From NCBI GenBank assembly GCA_035629175.1, contig DASPIL010000072.1, positions 1-44,357 of the forward strand: a stretch of DNA of 44,357 nt, in the 5' to 3' direction. Below the pieces are notes generated by a model. That model had not been told where the DNA came from. It did not search any database and worked only from the letters and a program-made list of their open reading frames with translations. This document shows positions 36,379 through 44,211 of this stretch, one piece after another (position 1 is the first letter of the stretch; each line of letters begins with the position of its first letter). The translations under genes were made by a program, and so were the position numbers. The stretch is from Verrucomicrobiia bacterium. Its GTDB lineage: Bacteria; Verrucomicrobiota; Verrucomicrobiia; Limisphaerales; DASXHY01.

Positions 36379-38088
36379 ATGTCGGAAGAAATCTCAAATC
36401 CACTGCTGTCGCTCATCAAAGAACAGGGTCTCATTGACGACCTGCAATACGAGGAAGTGGCGGCCGAACACAAGCGCGCTGGCACCCCCGTCGGGCAGAT
36501 TCTTCAGGACTTCGGCATCATGGATATCGATGCCATTCTCGAGACCATCAGTCATTACATGGGCGCGCCGGTGGTGGACCTGAAGAACGTCAATTTCTCT
36601 CCCGACCTCCTCAAGGCTATTCCGCCCAACACCGCCCGGATGTACCGCTGCGTTCCGGTGGGAACAGTCGGAAATGCGCTCCAAGTGGCTTTCGAGGATC
36701 CGCTGAATCCCGGCCGTGTCGATGAAGTGGGCTTCATTGTTAAGCGGGACGTGCAGCCGGCGATCGCAAATCCAGCGGAAATTGCCAAGGTGATCGATCG
36801 CCACTACGGCCAGGACGACACCGACAGTGTTTCAGAAATCCTGAAGGAACTTGGGGCAGATGAAGGGATTGCGAGGGAGGTCGAACAAATCGAAGCCAGC
36901 GATGACATTGCAACGGTTGCCGATCTTGCGGACGCGGCGCCGATCGTGCGTTTCGTTAATCTGGTGTTAATGCAGGCGGTGAAAGATCGCGCGAGTGACA
37001 TTCACTTTGAGCCGTTTGAATCCGAATTTCGGATTCGATATCGCGTGGATGGGGCGCTGTACGAAATGGCCCCGCCTCCGAAACATCTCGCCCTGCCGGT
37101 TGTCTCGCGTATCAAGGTGATGGCGAGCCTGAACATTTCTGAACGGCGGCTCCCGCAGGATGGACGCATCAAGTTCACGCTTGGAAACCGGCAGATCGAC
37201 TTGCGCGTTTCCACCTTGCCAACCGCCTTTGGTGAATCGGTGGTGTTGCGCGTGCTGGATCGTTCAGCCGTCAACATGGAACTCGAATCGCTCGGGTTTC
37301 CGAAGTACGTCTACGATTACATCACGGAGGCGATCCTGCGGCCGAACGGCATTTTCGTCGTTACCGGGCCGACGGGCTGTGGCAAGACGACGACGCTTTA
37401 TTCCTGCCTTCGCCGGGTCAACACCATCGATTCGAAGCTGCTGACAGCCGAGGATCCCGTCGAGTATGACATTGAAGGGATCATGCAGGTAGCGATCAAT
37501 GACGCTGCCGGAATGACGTTCAGCAAGGCGTTGCGATCGTTCCTGCGCCAGGACCCGGACATCATCATGGTGGGTGAAATGCGCGATATCGAAACTGCGC
37601 AGATTTCCATCCAGGCATCTCTTACGGGTCACCTGGTCCTGAGCACGCTGCACACGAACGATTCACCTGGCGCGGTGACGCGTCTTGTGGACATGGGTGT
37701 TGAACCGTTCCTGATATCTTCGACGCTCATGGGTGTTTTGGGGCAGCGCCTGGTGAGAACCATTTGCAAGCAATGCCGCACACCTTTTGAGCCGACGGAA
37801 AACCAGCTGGCCATGCTGAACCTGTCTCCGCACGACCTGGGTGACAAGGTGTTCTATTACGGGCGCGGCTGTTCCAATTGCAATGACACGGGTTACAAGG
37901 GCCGAAAGGGCATCTACGAGTTGCTTGTCGTAAACGACGCGATTCGCATGTTGATCAACGAACGCGCGCCGACGGTTGTTATGCGGCAAAAGGCGGTGGA
38001 ACTGGGAATGGTTACCCTGCGAGAGGACGGATTGCGGGGAATTTTCGACGGTGACACCACCATCGAGGAAGTCGTGAAATACACCTAA
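36379..38088 (+). CDS. pilB: Type IV pilus/type II secretion assembly ATPase (PilB/GspE), copy 2
   Basis: This 569-residue paralogue of the gene at 33383-35098 has the same layout. Residues 1-150 form the GspE N-terminal domain. Walker A is GPTGCGKT at 330-337 (Cys replaces the usual Ser, which is tolerated by the consensus), followed by Walker B (IIMVGEMRD), a His box ([16 protein letters not shown]) and the tetracysteine site (CKQC and CSNC). The two proteins differ enough to be old paralogues and not a recent duplication. This copy is immediately before pilC and may be the partner of that platform, with copy 1 used in another context. AAGGAG for pilC overlaps this gene's stop codon. Confidence 0.95.
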   Translation: MSEEISNPLLSLIKEQGLIDDLQYEEVAAEHKRAGTPVGQILQDFGIMDIDAILETISHYMGAPVVDLKNVNFSPDLLKAIPPNTARMYRCVPVGTVGNALQVAFEDPLNPGRVDEVGFIVKRDVQPAIANPAEIAKVIDRHYGQDDTDSVSEILKELGADEGIAREVEQIEASDDIATVADLADAAPIVRFVNLVLMQAVKDRASDIHFEPFESEFRIRYRVDGALYEMAPPPKHLALPVVSRIKVMASLNISERRLPQDGRIKFTLGNRQIDLRVSTLPTAFGESVVLRVLDRSAVNMELESLGFPKYVYDYITEAILRPNGIFVVTGPTGCGKTTTLYSCLRRVNTIDSKLLTAEDPVEYDIEGIMQVAINDAAGMTFSKALRSFLRQDPDIIMVGEMRDIETAQISIQASLTGHLVLSTLHTNDSPGAVTRLVDMGVEPFLISSTLMGVLGQRLVRTICKQCRTPFEPTENQLAMLNLSPHDLGDKVFYYGRGCSNCNDTGYKGRKGIYELLVVNDAIRMLINERAPTVVMRQKAVELGMVTLREDGLRGIFDGDTTIEEVVKYT

Positions 38089-38098
38089 GGAGAGGCTT

Positions 38099-39400
38099 AT
38101 GCCGAAATTCAATTACGTCGCAATGGATCAGCGGGGGAAGGAGACCAAGGGCACCCTCGAAGTCACCAGCCAGAACGAGGCAATCAGCCGCGTGAAGGAG
38201 ATGGGCCTGTTCCCCACGAAGATTGTCGAGATCGACAAGACGAAGGACAAGAAGGTTGAGAAGGCCAAGGCCGGGGCGCGCGGCGCAAAGCCGAAAGGCA
38301 AAAAGGGCCAGATCAACATCAGCATCCCGGGCCTCGGCGGCCGGGTGAAAACCAAAGTCCTGACAACCTTCACGCGCCAGTTGGCGACGCTGGTGGACGC
38401 TGGTCTTCCGCTGCTGCGCGGATTGCGGGTGCTTGAGAAGCAGGAGCGTAATCCAACCCTGAAAAAGATCATTGCCGAGCTCGCCCTGTCGATCGAGGGC
38501 GGCAGTACATTTTCCGAAGGCCTGGCTCAGCATCCCAAAGTTTTTAACCGTTTGTTCGTGAACATGGTGAAAGCCGGCGAACTGGGCGGTGTGCTCGAAG
38601 TCGTGCTTGCCCGCCTTTCCGAGTTCATGGAAAAAGCCCAGAAGATCAAGGGCAAGGTCAAGGCCGCGATGTTTTATCCGGTCGCGGTGCTGATTGTCGC
38701 GACAGTGATTCTCGGCATCCTGACGGTGATCGTCATTCCCAAGTTCAAGGAAGTGTTCGCGGGCCTCGGCGAAGGCCGTCCGCTGCCAGGCTTCACCTTG
38801 CTCGTCCTCGGCATCAGCGACACGATTCGAAACCATTTCATTGTCACTTCGATCAGTGTGATCGTCGCGGTCATCCTCTTTGTTCTCTTTATCAAGACCA
38901 AGTTCGGCCGGAAGGTCTTCGACAAGTTCAAGCTGAAGATGCCGGTCATCGGTCCCGTGGTGACCAAGATTTCCATATCGCGATTCACCCGCACGCTTGG
39001 AACCCTGGTTTCGAGCGGCGTGCCGATTCTGCAGGCGCTGACGATCGTCAAGGAAACGTCCGGGAACGTCATCATCGCGAACGCAGTGGCTTCTGTTCAT
39101 GACAGCGTAAAGGAAGGCGAAACGATCACAGCGCCGCTTGAGGCATCCGGGGTTTTTCCGCCGATGGTGATTTCGATGGTGGACGTCGGTGAGCAAACGG
39201 GTGCCTTGCCGGAAATGTTGCTGAAGATCGCGGACAATTTCGATGACGAGGTCGACAATGCAGTCGCTGCCATGACTTCGTTGCTGGAACCGATCATGAT
39301 CGTTTTTCTTGCTGTCGTGGTGGGCAGCATCGTCATTGCGATGTTCCTTCCGCTGATCGATCTGATGAACAACCTCGGCGGCGGCGCTGGCGGGGATTAG
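38099..39400 (+). CDS. pilC: Pilus/secretion inner-membrane platform protein PilC (GspF)
   Basis: This 433-residue polytopic protein forms the platform on which PilB/PilT act. It has the two GspF repeats, seen as FTRQLATLVDAGLPLLRGLRVL and RFTRTLGTLVSSGVPILQAL, each followed by an EGGSTFSEGL-like or VKEGETITAPL motif. The membrane helices include AAMFYPVAVLIVATVILGIL and the C-terminal IMIVFLAVVVGSIVIAMFLP. A Lys/Ala-rich linker (about residues 45-75) precedes the first repeat. A strong ribosome site (AAGGAG, 38087-38092) supports the ATG. Downstream, 225 bases intervene before the toxin gene. Confidence 0.96.
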   Translation: MPKFNYVAMDQRGKETKGTLEVTSQNEAISRVKEMGLFPTKIVEIDKTKDKKVEKAKAGARGAKPKGKKGQINISIPGLGGRVKTKVLTTFTRQLATLVDAGLPLLRGLRVLEKQERNPTLKKIIAELALSIEGGSTFSEGLAQHPKVFNRLFVNMVKAGELGGVLEVVLARLSEFMEKAQKIKGKVKAAMFYPVAVLIVATVILGILTVIVIPKFKEVFAGLGEGRPLPGFTLLVLGISDTIRNHFIVTSISVIVAVILFVLFIKTKFGRKVFDKFKLKMPVIGPVVTKISISRFTRTLGTLVSSGVPILQALTIVKETSGNVIIANAVASVHDSVKEGETITAPLEASGVFPPMVISMVDVGEQTGALPEMLLKIADNFDDEVDNAVAAMTSLLEPIMIVFLAVVVGSIVIAMFLPLIDLMNNLGGGAGGD

Positions 39401-39416
39401 CAGCGAGTAGCTAATA

Positions 39417-39433
39417 CAGGTTTCCCAAACCTG
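39417..39433 (+). other. Small perfect hairpin downstream of pilC
   Basis: The stem CAGGTTT (39417-39423) and AAACCTG (39427-39433) closes a 3-base CCC loop, 16 bases after the pilC stop. No T-tract follows. It could partly terminate or process the pilC transcript, which would separate it from the toxin-antitoxin genes. Confidence 0.4.
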
Positions 39434-39549
39434 CTGCATCCCCGGGTTCCTTGTCGGCAGGGGTGAACCTCCACCATAGGAAGGGAGATCCGCGACACGG
39501 GCGGACTCGCAGTTTCAGCTACACGCGACGCGTTCGGCCCAACAACTTA

Positions 39550-39578
39550 TTGACAAACAATCCAGCCGTGCGTAAATA
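39550..39578 (+). promoter_or_regulatory. Candidate promoter of the toxin-antitoxin/pseudopilin genes
   Basis: An exact -35 consensus TTGACA (39550-39555) is followed by a 17-base spacer and TAAATA (39573-39578), a partial -10. The spacing is ideal, and the site is about 50-70 bases before the brnT-like start. The -10 overlaps the direct repeat at 39571-39591, which suits a repressor binding site. Confidence 0.5.
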
Positions 39579-39591
39579 CAACGTAAATACA
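39571..39591 (+). repeat. 11-bp-phased direct repeat overlapping the -10, possible operator
   Basis: CGTAAATACA occurs at 39571-39580 and again at 39582-39591, so the copies are spaced 11 bp start to start, one helical turn. The first copy overlaps the candidate -10. Toxin-antitoxin operons of this kind are repressed by their own ribbon-helix-helix antitoxin, which binds short repeats in the promoter. The link to the CopG-like antitoxin here is inference. An ATTGC...GCAAT inverted repeat at 39591-39604 lies next to it. Confidence 0.6.
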
Positions 39592-39625
39592 TTGCATGGG
39601 CAATTGACTTACAGATCAGCTCGAT

Positions 39626-39910
39626 ATGGAGTTTGACTGGACCAATGTGCCTTTCGATTTGGATGGTTCTTTGACGGAAAGAGAAATCGAGGAGTCTTTT
39701 GAGGACCCGTTTGCCTTGAAGCTGCTGCCTGATTCGCCGCGATTCGCAGTTCAGGCGCGATTTTTTAACTTGGGGATGTCTGCTGGGGGGGTGGGGGTGT
39801 TCAGCGTTTATCGAACGAACGGAAAGCGCATTCGTGTTCTCTATGCGCGGACGTTCCAGCCGGAAGAACGGGTGTTCTATCAGCGCAAGATGGATCAGAC
39901 CCTTGCGTAA
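39626..39910 (+). CDS. brnT: BrnT-like toxin of a type II toxin-antitoxin pair
   Basis: This 94-residue protein resembles BrnT (DUF497) ribonuclease toxins. BrnT patterns are visible: MEFDW at the start, FEDPFALKLL in the middle, RFFNLGMSAGGVGVFSVYRT, and the family's C-terminal block KRIRVLYARTFQPEERVFYQ. The N-terminal WDxxK-type stretch is atypical (FDLDGSLTEREIEESFEDP). The toxin gene comes first, as in brnTA operons, and is followed after 32 bases by a CopG-type antitoxin gene. No ribosome site is obvious. Catalytic residues are not well enough known to me to confirm activity. Confidence 0.75.
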   Translation: MEFDWTNVPFDLDGSLTEREIEESFEDPFALKLLPDSPRFAVQARFFNLGMSAGGVGVFSVYRTNGKRIRVLYARTFQPEERVFYQRKMDQTLA

Positions 39911-39942
39911 ACAATGCGGTTTTTGGCCCGAAAACGATTGCG

Positions 39943-40218
39943 ATGCGAGCGTTCGCCCATTGGGAAGATGTGCCGATCTTCGACAGCGAATCTGCCGAGG
40001 CGGACTTCTGGTCGGAAAATAAGCCCGACCTGCGGCTCATGGAATCTGCGCTGGCTGGCAACACGGAATCCTCGGAATCCGTCACGATCACCCTGCGGAT
40101 CGATCCGAGAATGCTGGCGAGAATCAAGCGGCTGGCCCGGTCGCGGTATTTGAATTATCAGAGCATGATCAAGCAATGGTTGAGCGAGCGGATGGAAGAT
40201 GAACTTCGTGAAAAGTAA
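39943..40218 (+). CDS. CopG-type (ribbon-helix-helix) antitoxin, partner of the BrnT-like toxin
   Basis: This 91-residue protein has the features of the CopG antitoxin family that pairs with BrnT/HicA-like toxins: an N-terminal toxin-contact region with IPEF..EAEEAFW-like IFDSESAEADFWSE, and a C-terminal ribbon-helix-helix (VTITLRIDPRMLARIKRLAR and SRYLNYQSMIKQWLSERM). Such proteins neutralise the toxin and repress their own promoter. The 11-bp-phased repeat upstream is a possible site. Its stop lies only 7 bases before the first pseudopilin start, so readthrough into the pseudopilin genes is likely. Confidence 0.85.
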   Translation: MRAFAHWEDVPIFDSESAEADFWSENKPDLRLMESALAGNTESSESVTITLRIDPRMLARIKRLARSRYLNYQSMIKQWLSERMEDELREK

Positions 40219-40225
40219 CCTGCCT

Positions 40226-40867
40226 ATGAAACGCGAAAACCTGAACCCCAAATCTGTCCCGGCGCCTCGGCGGTCTATTCTGGCGTTCACACTCATCGAA
40301 TTGCTCGTAGTGATAGCGATCATCGCGGTTCTCGCGGGCCTTCTCTTTACCGCGATGCCGGCGTTCGCACGTGCGAAGGCGATGTCCACAGCCCGCGCTG
40401 AGATCACGCAAATCATGTCAGCGATCGATGCCTATAAGGGCAAATATGGCGTCTATCCGCCCGACAGCCCGCTGCGCGGCCCCGTGATGACGCCTCTTTA
40501 TTACGAACTGATCGGAATGCAGGTGGTGAATAACGGGACGGCCTATCGAAGCCTGGATGGCAGTTACACCATTGGAACGAATGCCGTCGTGTCTGCCTTC
40601 GCGGTTCCCGGCCTCATCAACAGTTCGGCATCCACTGGCGCCACTGACGATCGTCCGGCCATCGAGTCGTTTCTCAAGAATTTGAAGCCCGCGCAGGTGG
40701 TTTCCAACAGCAACGTGAGACTCCTGGCATGCAGCGCGGATGACACCCTCATCTGGCGATATAATTCGTCCAATCCGACAAACAGCCCGCGGACCTACGA
40801 CCTTTGGGTGGATGTGGTCGCTGGCGGAAAAACCAATCGCGTTGCCAATTGGAATGTTGCCCGCTGA
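40226..40867 (+). CDS. Type II secretion/type IV pilus pseudopilin, GspG-like (1)
   Basis: This 213-residue pseudopilin from the ATG at 40226 has a prepilin signal, a hydrophobic stretch (AFTLIELLVVIAIIAVLAG) and Glu25 at +5; processing is expected between Ala20 and Phe21 by the prepilin peptidase. The residue before the cleavage site is Ala, where Gly is usual. An in-frame ATG at 40199 overlaps the antitoxin and adds nine residues; I prefer 40226 because it follows the stop of the antitoxin after 7 bases. The rest is a GspG-type domain (IDAYKGKYGVYPPD), the pattern used in calcium-bound major pseudopilins. It is the first of a pseudopilin run. Confidence 0.9.
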   Translation: MKRENLNPKSVPAPRRSILAFTLIELLVVIAIIAVLAGLLFTAMPAFARAKAMSTARAEITQIMSAIDAYKGKYGVYPPDSPLRGPVMTPLYYELIGMQVVNNGTAYRSLDGSYTIGTNAVVSAFAVPGLINSSASTGATDDRPAIESFLKNLKPAQVVSNSNVRLLACSADDTLIWRYNSSNPTNSPRTYDLWVDVVAGGKTNRVANWNVAR

Positions 40868-40890
40868 CACGTTCAAACCTGCTTCCCATT

Positions 40891-41649
40891 ATGAACACAA
40901 CTGCTGCTCGATCACCCTTCCCGCGGAAGGCGTTCACGCTTATTGAACTGCTCGTTGTCATTGCCATCATTGGCATCCTGGCCGCAATGCTCCTGCCTGC
41001 GCTTGCCAAGATGAAGGAGAAGGCAATGATCAATCGGGCGAAGAGCGAGATGGCCATGATCGTCTCGGGAGTCGAGCAATATTACAACACCTACAGCCGT
41101 TCGCCCGTTCCTGCGGATGTCTCCAAGTTGATTGTGTACGGCGACGGGCGGCAGGACGACATCACCTATGGCGGACAGGTTTTAAATCCCGGCAACCCGC
41201 GCTACGAACGCACCAATTCTGAGTTGATGTCGATCCTGATGGATTACGAAAAATTCCCCAACACGGGCGGTCCCACATTGAACGCGGGGCATGTAAAGAA
41301 CGTGCAGCAAATCAAGTTCATCTCCCCAAAGATGACTGACAATGTGGCCAATGCGGGCGTGGGTCCCGACCTCGTCTATCGCGATCCATGGGGCAATCCC
41401 TACGTGATTTCAGTCGACCTCAACATGGACGATAAAGTCCGCGACTCGCTCTATTGCCAGCAAGGTGTGTCGATGAGCAGCGGGGACACGGGTTTCTTTG
41501 GGTTGTTCCGTGCGCCAGGCGAGACCGGGGACGAGTTCAAGTACAACGGCAGGGTGATGGTCTGGTCGAAGGGGCCTGACGGGAAGTATGGTCCCGCAGC
41601 GAAGGCGAATGCGGTTCCAAACCGCGATAACGTGCTGAGCTGGCAATAG
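40891..41649 (+). CDS. Pseudopilin, GspG-like (2)
   Basis: This 252-residue pseudopilin has the signal MNTTAARSPFPRKA, cleavage expected after Ala14, Glu at +5 in FTLIELLVVIAIIGILAAML, and a GspG-like domain with VEQYYNTYSRSPVPAD and DPWGNPY (found in GspG C-termini). The C-terminus reads VMVWSKGPDGKYG, typical of this family in Verrucomicrobia and Planctomycetes-like pseudopilins. The ATG at 40891 follows the previous stop by 23 bases. It is similar in plan but not a close copy of the preceding gene, so the run has two G-type subunits. Confidence 0.92.
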   Translation: MNTTAARSPFPRKAFTLIELLVVIAIIGILAAMLLPALAKMKEKAMINRAKSEMAMIVSGVEQYYNTYSRSPVPADVSKLIVYGDGRQDDITYGGQVLNPGNPRYERTNSELMSILMDYEKFPNTGGPTLNAGHVKNVQQIKFISPKMTDNVANAGVGPDLVYRDPWGNPYVISVDLNMDDKVRDSLYCQQGVSMSSGDTGFFGLFRAPGETGDEFKYNGRVMVWSKGPDGKYGPAAKANAVPNRDNVLSWQ

Positions 41650-41657
41650 GAACATCT

Positions 41658-42476
41658 ATGAATTTGCGCCGTTCCATTGCGGGATTCTCGCTGATCGAGC
41701 TGCTGGTTGTCATTGCGATCATCGGAATTCTTGCCGCCATTGTTGCCCCGAGCCTGCAGACTTTTCGCAAGGGCGATGCGATGGCAGCGGCAACGAGCCA
41801 ATTACTGGGCGGCGCTGCACGGGCGCGACAGATGGCTTTGACGCAGCGGACGGATGTTTACATGGTGTTCCTGCCGACGAATTTCGTGGGCCTGATCACA
41901 GAACCGCATTGGCTGGCATTGGACGACCAGCAACGAATCGCGTTGACCAACCTGGTTGATCGTCAACTCACTGGCTTTACGTTTGTGTCCTTCCGCAGTG
42001 CGGGCGACCAGCCGGGACAAGGGCGGCCATACTACCATGGCGCGTGGGAGCAACTCCCAGACGGCGTTTTCATTCTGCCTGAGAAGTTCCGGTATCGGTC
42101 GGAAGTTCCGCAATTTTTCACCATCAGCGATCCGGCGAAGGGCGAGGATTATAGGATTTACGGGTTTGAGCGGGTCGAGGTTCCGTTCCCAACCGCGACG
42201 GCGCCTTCCATTTTTCTTCCCTGCATCGGTTTCGACCATCAGGGACGGCTGATTACTCGGCCTCAAAACGAGGAGGCGGAACTGATTCCGCTGGCTGCGG
42301 GAAGCGTGGCGTATCCGCGCGATCCCAAAACAAAGCAACTGGTGATCCTGGGCCCGAACGAAAATCAGGTGAGCGTGCAGGAACAACCGCCCAACAACAG
42401 TCGAATCGGATATCATGTCGTTCGGATTGACTGGCTGACCGGCCGCGGGCATCTGGAACGAAGGGAGATTCAATGA
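41658..42476 (+). CDS. Pseudopilin, GspH/FimT-like
   Basis: This 272-residue protein has the prepilin signal MNLRRSIAG, cleavage after Gly9, Glu at +5 (FSLIELLVVIAIIGILAAIV) and a body of the GspH/FimT type with the helix GGAARARQMALTQRTDVYM, in which residues such as ARQMALTQR are typical. AGGAA lies about 9 bases before the ATG. It sits 8 bases after the previous gene and overlaps the next by ATGA, so translation is likely coupled. It is probably a minor pseudopilin at the tip of the fibre. Confidence 0.9.
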   Translation: MNLRRSIAGFSLIELLVVIAIIGILAAIVAPSLQTFRKGDAMAAATSQLLGGAARARQMALTQRTDVYMVFLPTNFVGLITEPHWLALDDQQRIALTNLVDRQLTGFTFVSFRSAGDQPGQGRPYYHGAWEQLPDGVFILPEKFRYRSEVPQFFTISDPAKGEDYRIYGFERVEVPFPTATAPSIFLPCIGFDHQGRLITRPQNEEAELIPLAAGSVAYPRDPKTKQLVILGPNENQVSVQEQPPNNSRIGYHVVRIDWLTGRGHLERREIQ

Positions 42477-43294
42477 AGATCCGGACTTCCTCGCGGTCTC
42501 ACGCGTTCACCATGGTGGAAATCGCCTTGTGCCTGGCGATCGTCGGCTTTGCGCTGGTCGCCATCATCGGCGTGCTGCCCACTGGCATGAATGTGCAGAA
42601 GGACAACCGCCAGCAAACGATCGTCAACCAGGACGCCGGTGTCTGGCTCGATGCGTTGCGCAATGGCGCGTATGGATTTGATGATCTTACCAACTACGTG
42701 GTTGCCATTACGAACTACTGGACCGAATACGAAGTTCGGACGGACGGCACGATTGTTCGCAATGCTGGAAATGAGAATTCCTACAGCTATGCGCAATCGA
42801 AGGTGACTTTTCCGGCAGGCGTGCCGAACGATAGTTTTCGCCTGACGAACGGATACCGGATCATCGGAGTCCTCAGCACGCCCAAATTCTGGCCCGTCAA
42901 TGGGCCGTCGCGCGTCGGGCTTTTCACGAGCAATTACGTTGTCGCATATGTGCGCTCCATGAGCGGCGCCATCGTCGAAAAAGCGCCGCAACGGAATGTC
43001 GATGTGCTCGACTCGGCGTTCACGTATCGCATGGTGGTTGAAAACGCACCGTATGTTCCCGCTTTTCTTGGCGACACCAACAACGCAACGCTTTACCTGC
43101 ACAATCTGCAGTTGAACAATTCCACTGATGTTCGGCTGCTGTTCCGCTGGCCGGCGCTTCCAACGGGAATTGGGAATGGACGTCAGAACTTCAGGCAGAT
43201 GGTTGCAGGTTCCATCTTCCGAAGGATGGATACTAACACACCCTCCCATCCCGTCTTTTTCTTCGAACCCTCCAAGTTCGTCCAGGTGCAATGA
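42473..43294 (+). CDS. Pseudopilin, GspI/PilV-like minor subunit
   Basis: This 273-residue protein has a prepilin signal with cleavage expected after Ala11 (SRSHA, then FTMVEIALCLAIVGFALVAI) and Glu at +5. The body is Asn/Thr-rich and of no assigned fold. The position in the gene order (after H, before J) and the VEIALCLAIVGFAL helix suggest the I-type minor pseudopilin. The start overlaps the upstream stop by ATGA and its stop overlaps the next start, so the four genes form one translationally coupled set. The I-type call is inferred from order. Confidence 0.85.
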   Translation: MKIRTSSRSHAFTMVEIALCLAIVGFALVAIIGVLPTGMNVQKDNRQQTIVNQDAGVWLDALRNGAYGFDDLTNYVVAITNYWTEYEVRTDGTIVRNAGNENSYSYAQSKVTFPAGVPNDSFRLTNGYRIIGVLSTPKFWPVNGPSRVGLFTSNYVVAYVRSMSGAIVEKAPQRNVDVLDSAFTYRMVVENAPYVPAFLGDTNNATLYLHNLQLNNSTDVRLLFRWPALPTGIGNGRQNFRQMVAGSIFRRMDTNTPSHPVFFFEPSKFVQVQ

Positions 43295-44211
43295 ACAAGC
43301 TTCCGTCATTACGAGCGGGTCACCGATCCATTGCGCGCGCGGCGTTCACGCTCGTTGAAATCATGATTGCGGTCACGCTCATGTCCGTGATCGTGCTGGG
43401 ATTGGTCGCAATGTTCAGCCAGACGCAGCGGGCCTTTCGCCTGGGCATGAACCAGACCGATGTGCTGGAGGCAGGGCGGGTCGCGACAGACTTGATCGTG
43501 CGCGAGCTCGAGCAGATGACTCCGCCGCTCAAGACCAACTCCGCAACTCCAGGCTTTTATACGCAGCTGATGCATGTGGACAATACCGGCTGGCAGGCGC
43601 TTCCAGGCTACAGCATGCGGACGAACCTGATGTCGGATCTGTTTTTTGTAATTCGCGAAAACCAGACGTGGTCTGGGATCGGCTATTTTGTGCGGACGAA
43701 TGCGAGGATCCAGGGTTCATTTGGGCCCGTAGGAACACTCTATCGATACCAAACCAACAACAGTTCGTTCCAGTTCAGCTTCAATCCGTTTTCCATGTGG
43801 CACGGCTTCAATCAGGCGCGGGGGAACGGGGTTCTGACAAACGTTGCGAAGGTTCTCGACGGTGTCGTGCATTTCAGGGTTCGAGCCTTCGACACGAATG
43901 GGATGGAAATCGTGTCAGTGCCGGAATTGAACACCCTGGGAACGAACTACAGCAGCCGTTTGGTTGCGTGGTCGGCGACAAACTCGCTGATCCTGCCTCA
44001 CATTTACGATTACCGCATGTCGTCGAATACGTTGCCTGCGTTCGTGGAACTGGAGATTGGGATTCTTGAGAACCAATCCTATGAGCGCTACCAAGCGGCG
44101 CCGACACACGCCCTTAAGCTGCAGTCGTATCGCACCAATTTTGTCGGCAATGTGCATCTGTTTCGGCAACGCGTGTCCATTCGCCGGGTAGACCTGCCCG
44201 CCTATCAATGA
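43291..44211 (+). CDS. Pseudopilin, GspJ/PilW-like minor subunit
   Basis: This 306-residue protein has the signal MNKLPSLRAGHRSIARAA with cleavage after Ala18, then FTLVEIMIAVTLMSVIVLGL with Glu at +5. The pattern VLEAGRVATDLIVRELEQMT just after the helix is typical of J/PilW-type subunits. The remaining 200 residues are beta-rich (GIGYFVRTNARIQGS, LVNVAKVLDGVVHFRVRAFD-like segments and VELEIGILENQ). It overlaps both neighbours by ATGA and should be a tip subunit that pairs with the I- and K-type proteins. Confidence 0.88.
   Translation: MNKLPSLRAGHRSIARAAFTLVEIMIAVTLMSVIVLGLVAMFSQTQRAFRLGMNQTDVLEAGRVATDLIVRELEQMTPPLKTNSATPGFYTQLMHVDNTGWQALPGYSMRTNLMSDLFFVIRENQTWSGIGYFVRTNARIQGSFGPVGTLYRYQTNNSSFQFSFNPFSMWHGFNQARGNGVLTNVAKVLDGVVHFRVRAFDTNGMEIVSVPELNTLGTNYSSRLVAWSATNSLILPHIYDYRMSSNTLPAFVELEIGILENQSYERYQAAPTHALKLQSYRTNFVGNVHLFRQRVSIRRVDLPAYQ

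Noticed and set aside
38012-39439. A 475-codon minus-strand frame opposite pilC
   Set aside because: Antisense to PilC; composition (His, Arg, Asp runs) is that of a mirror frame.
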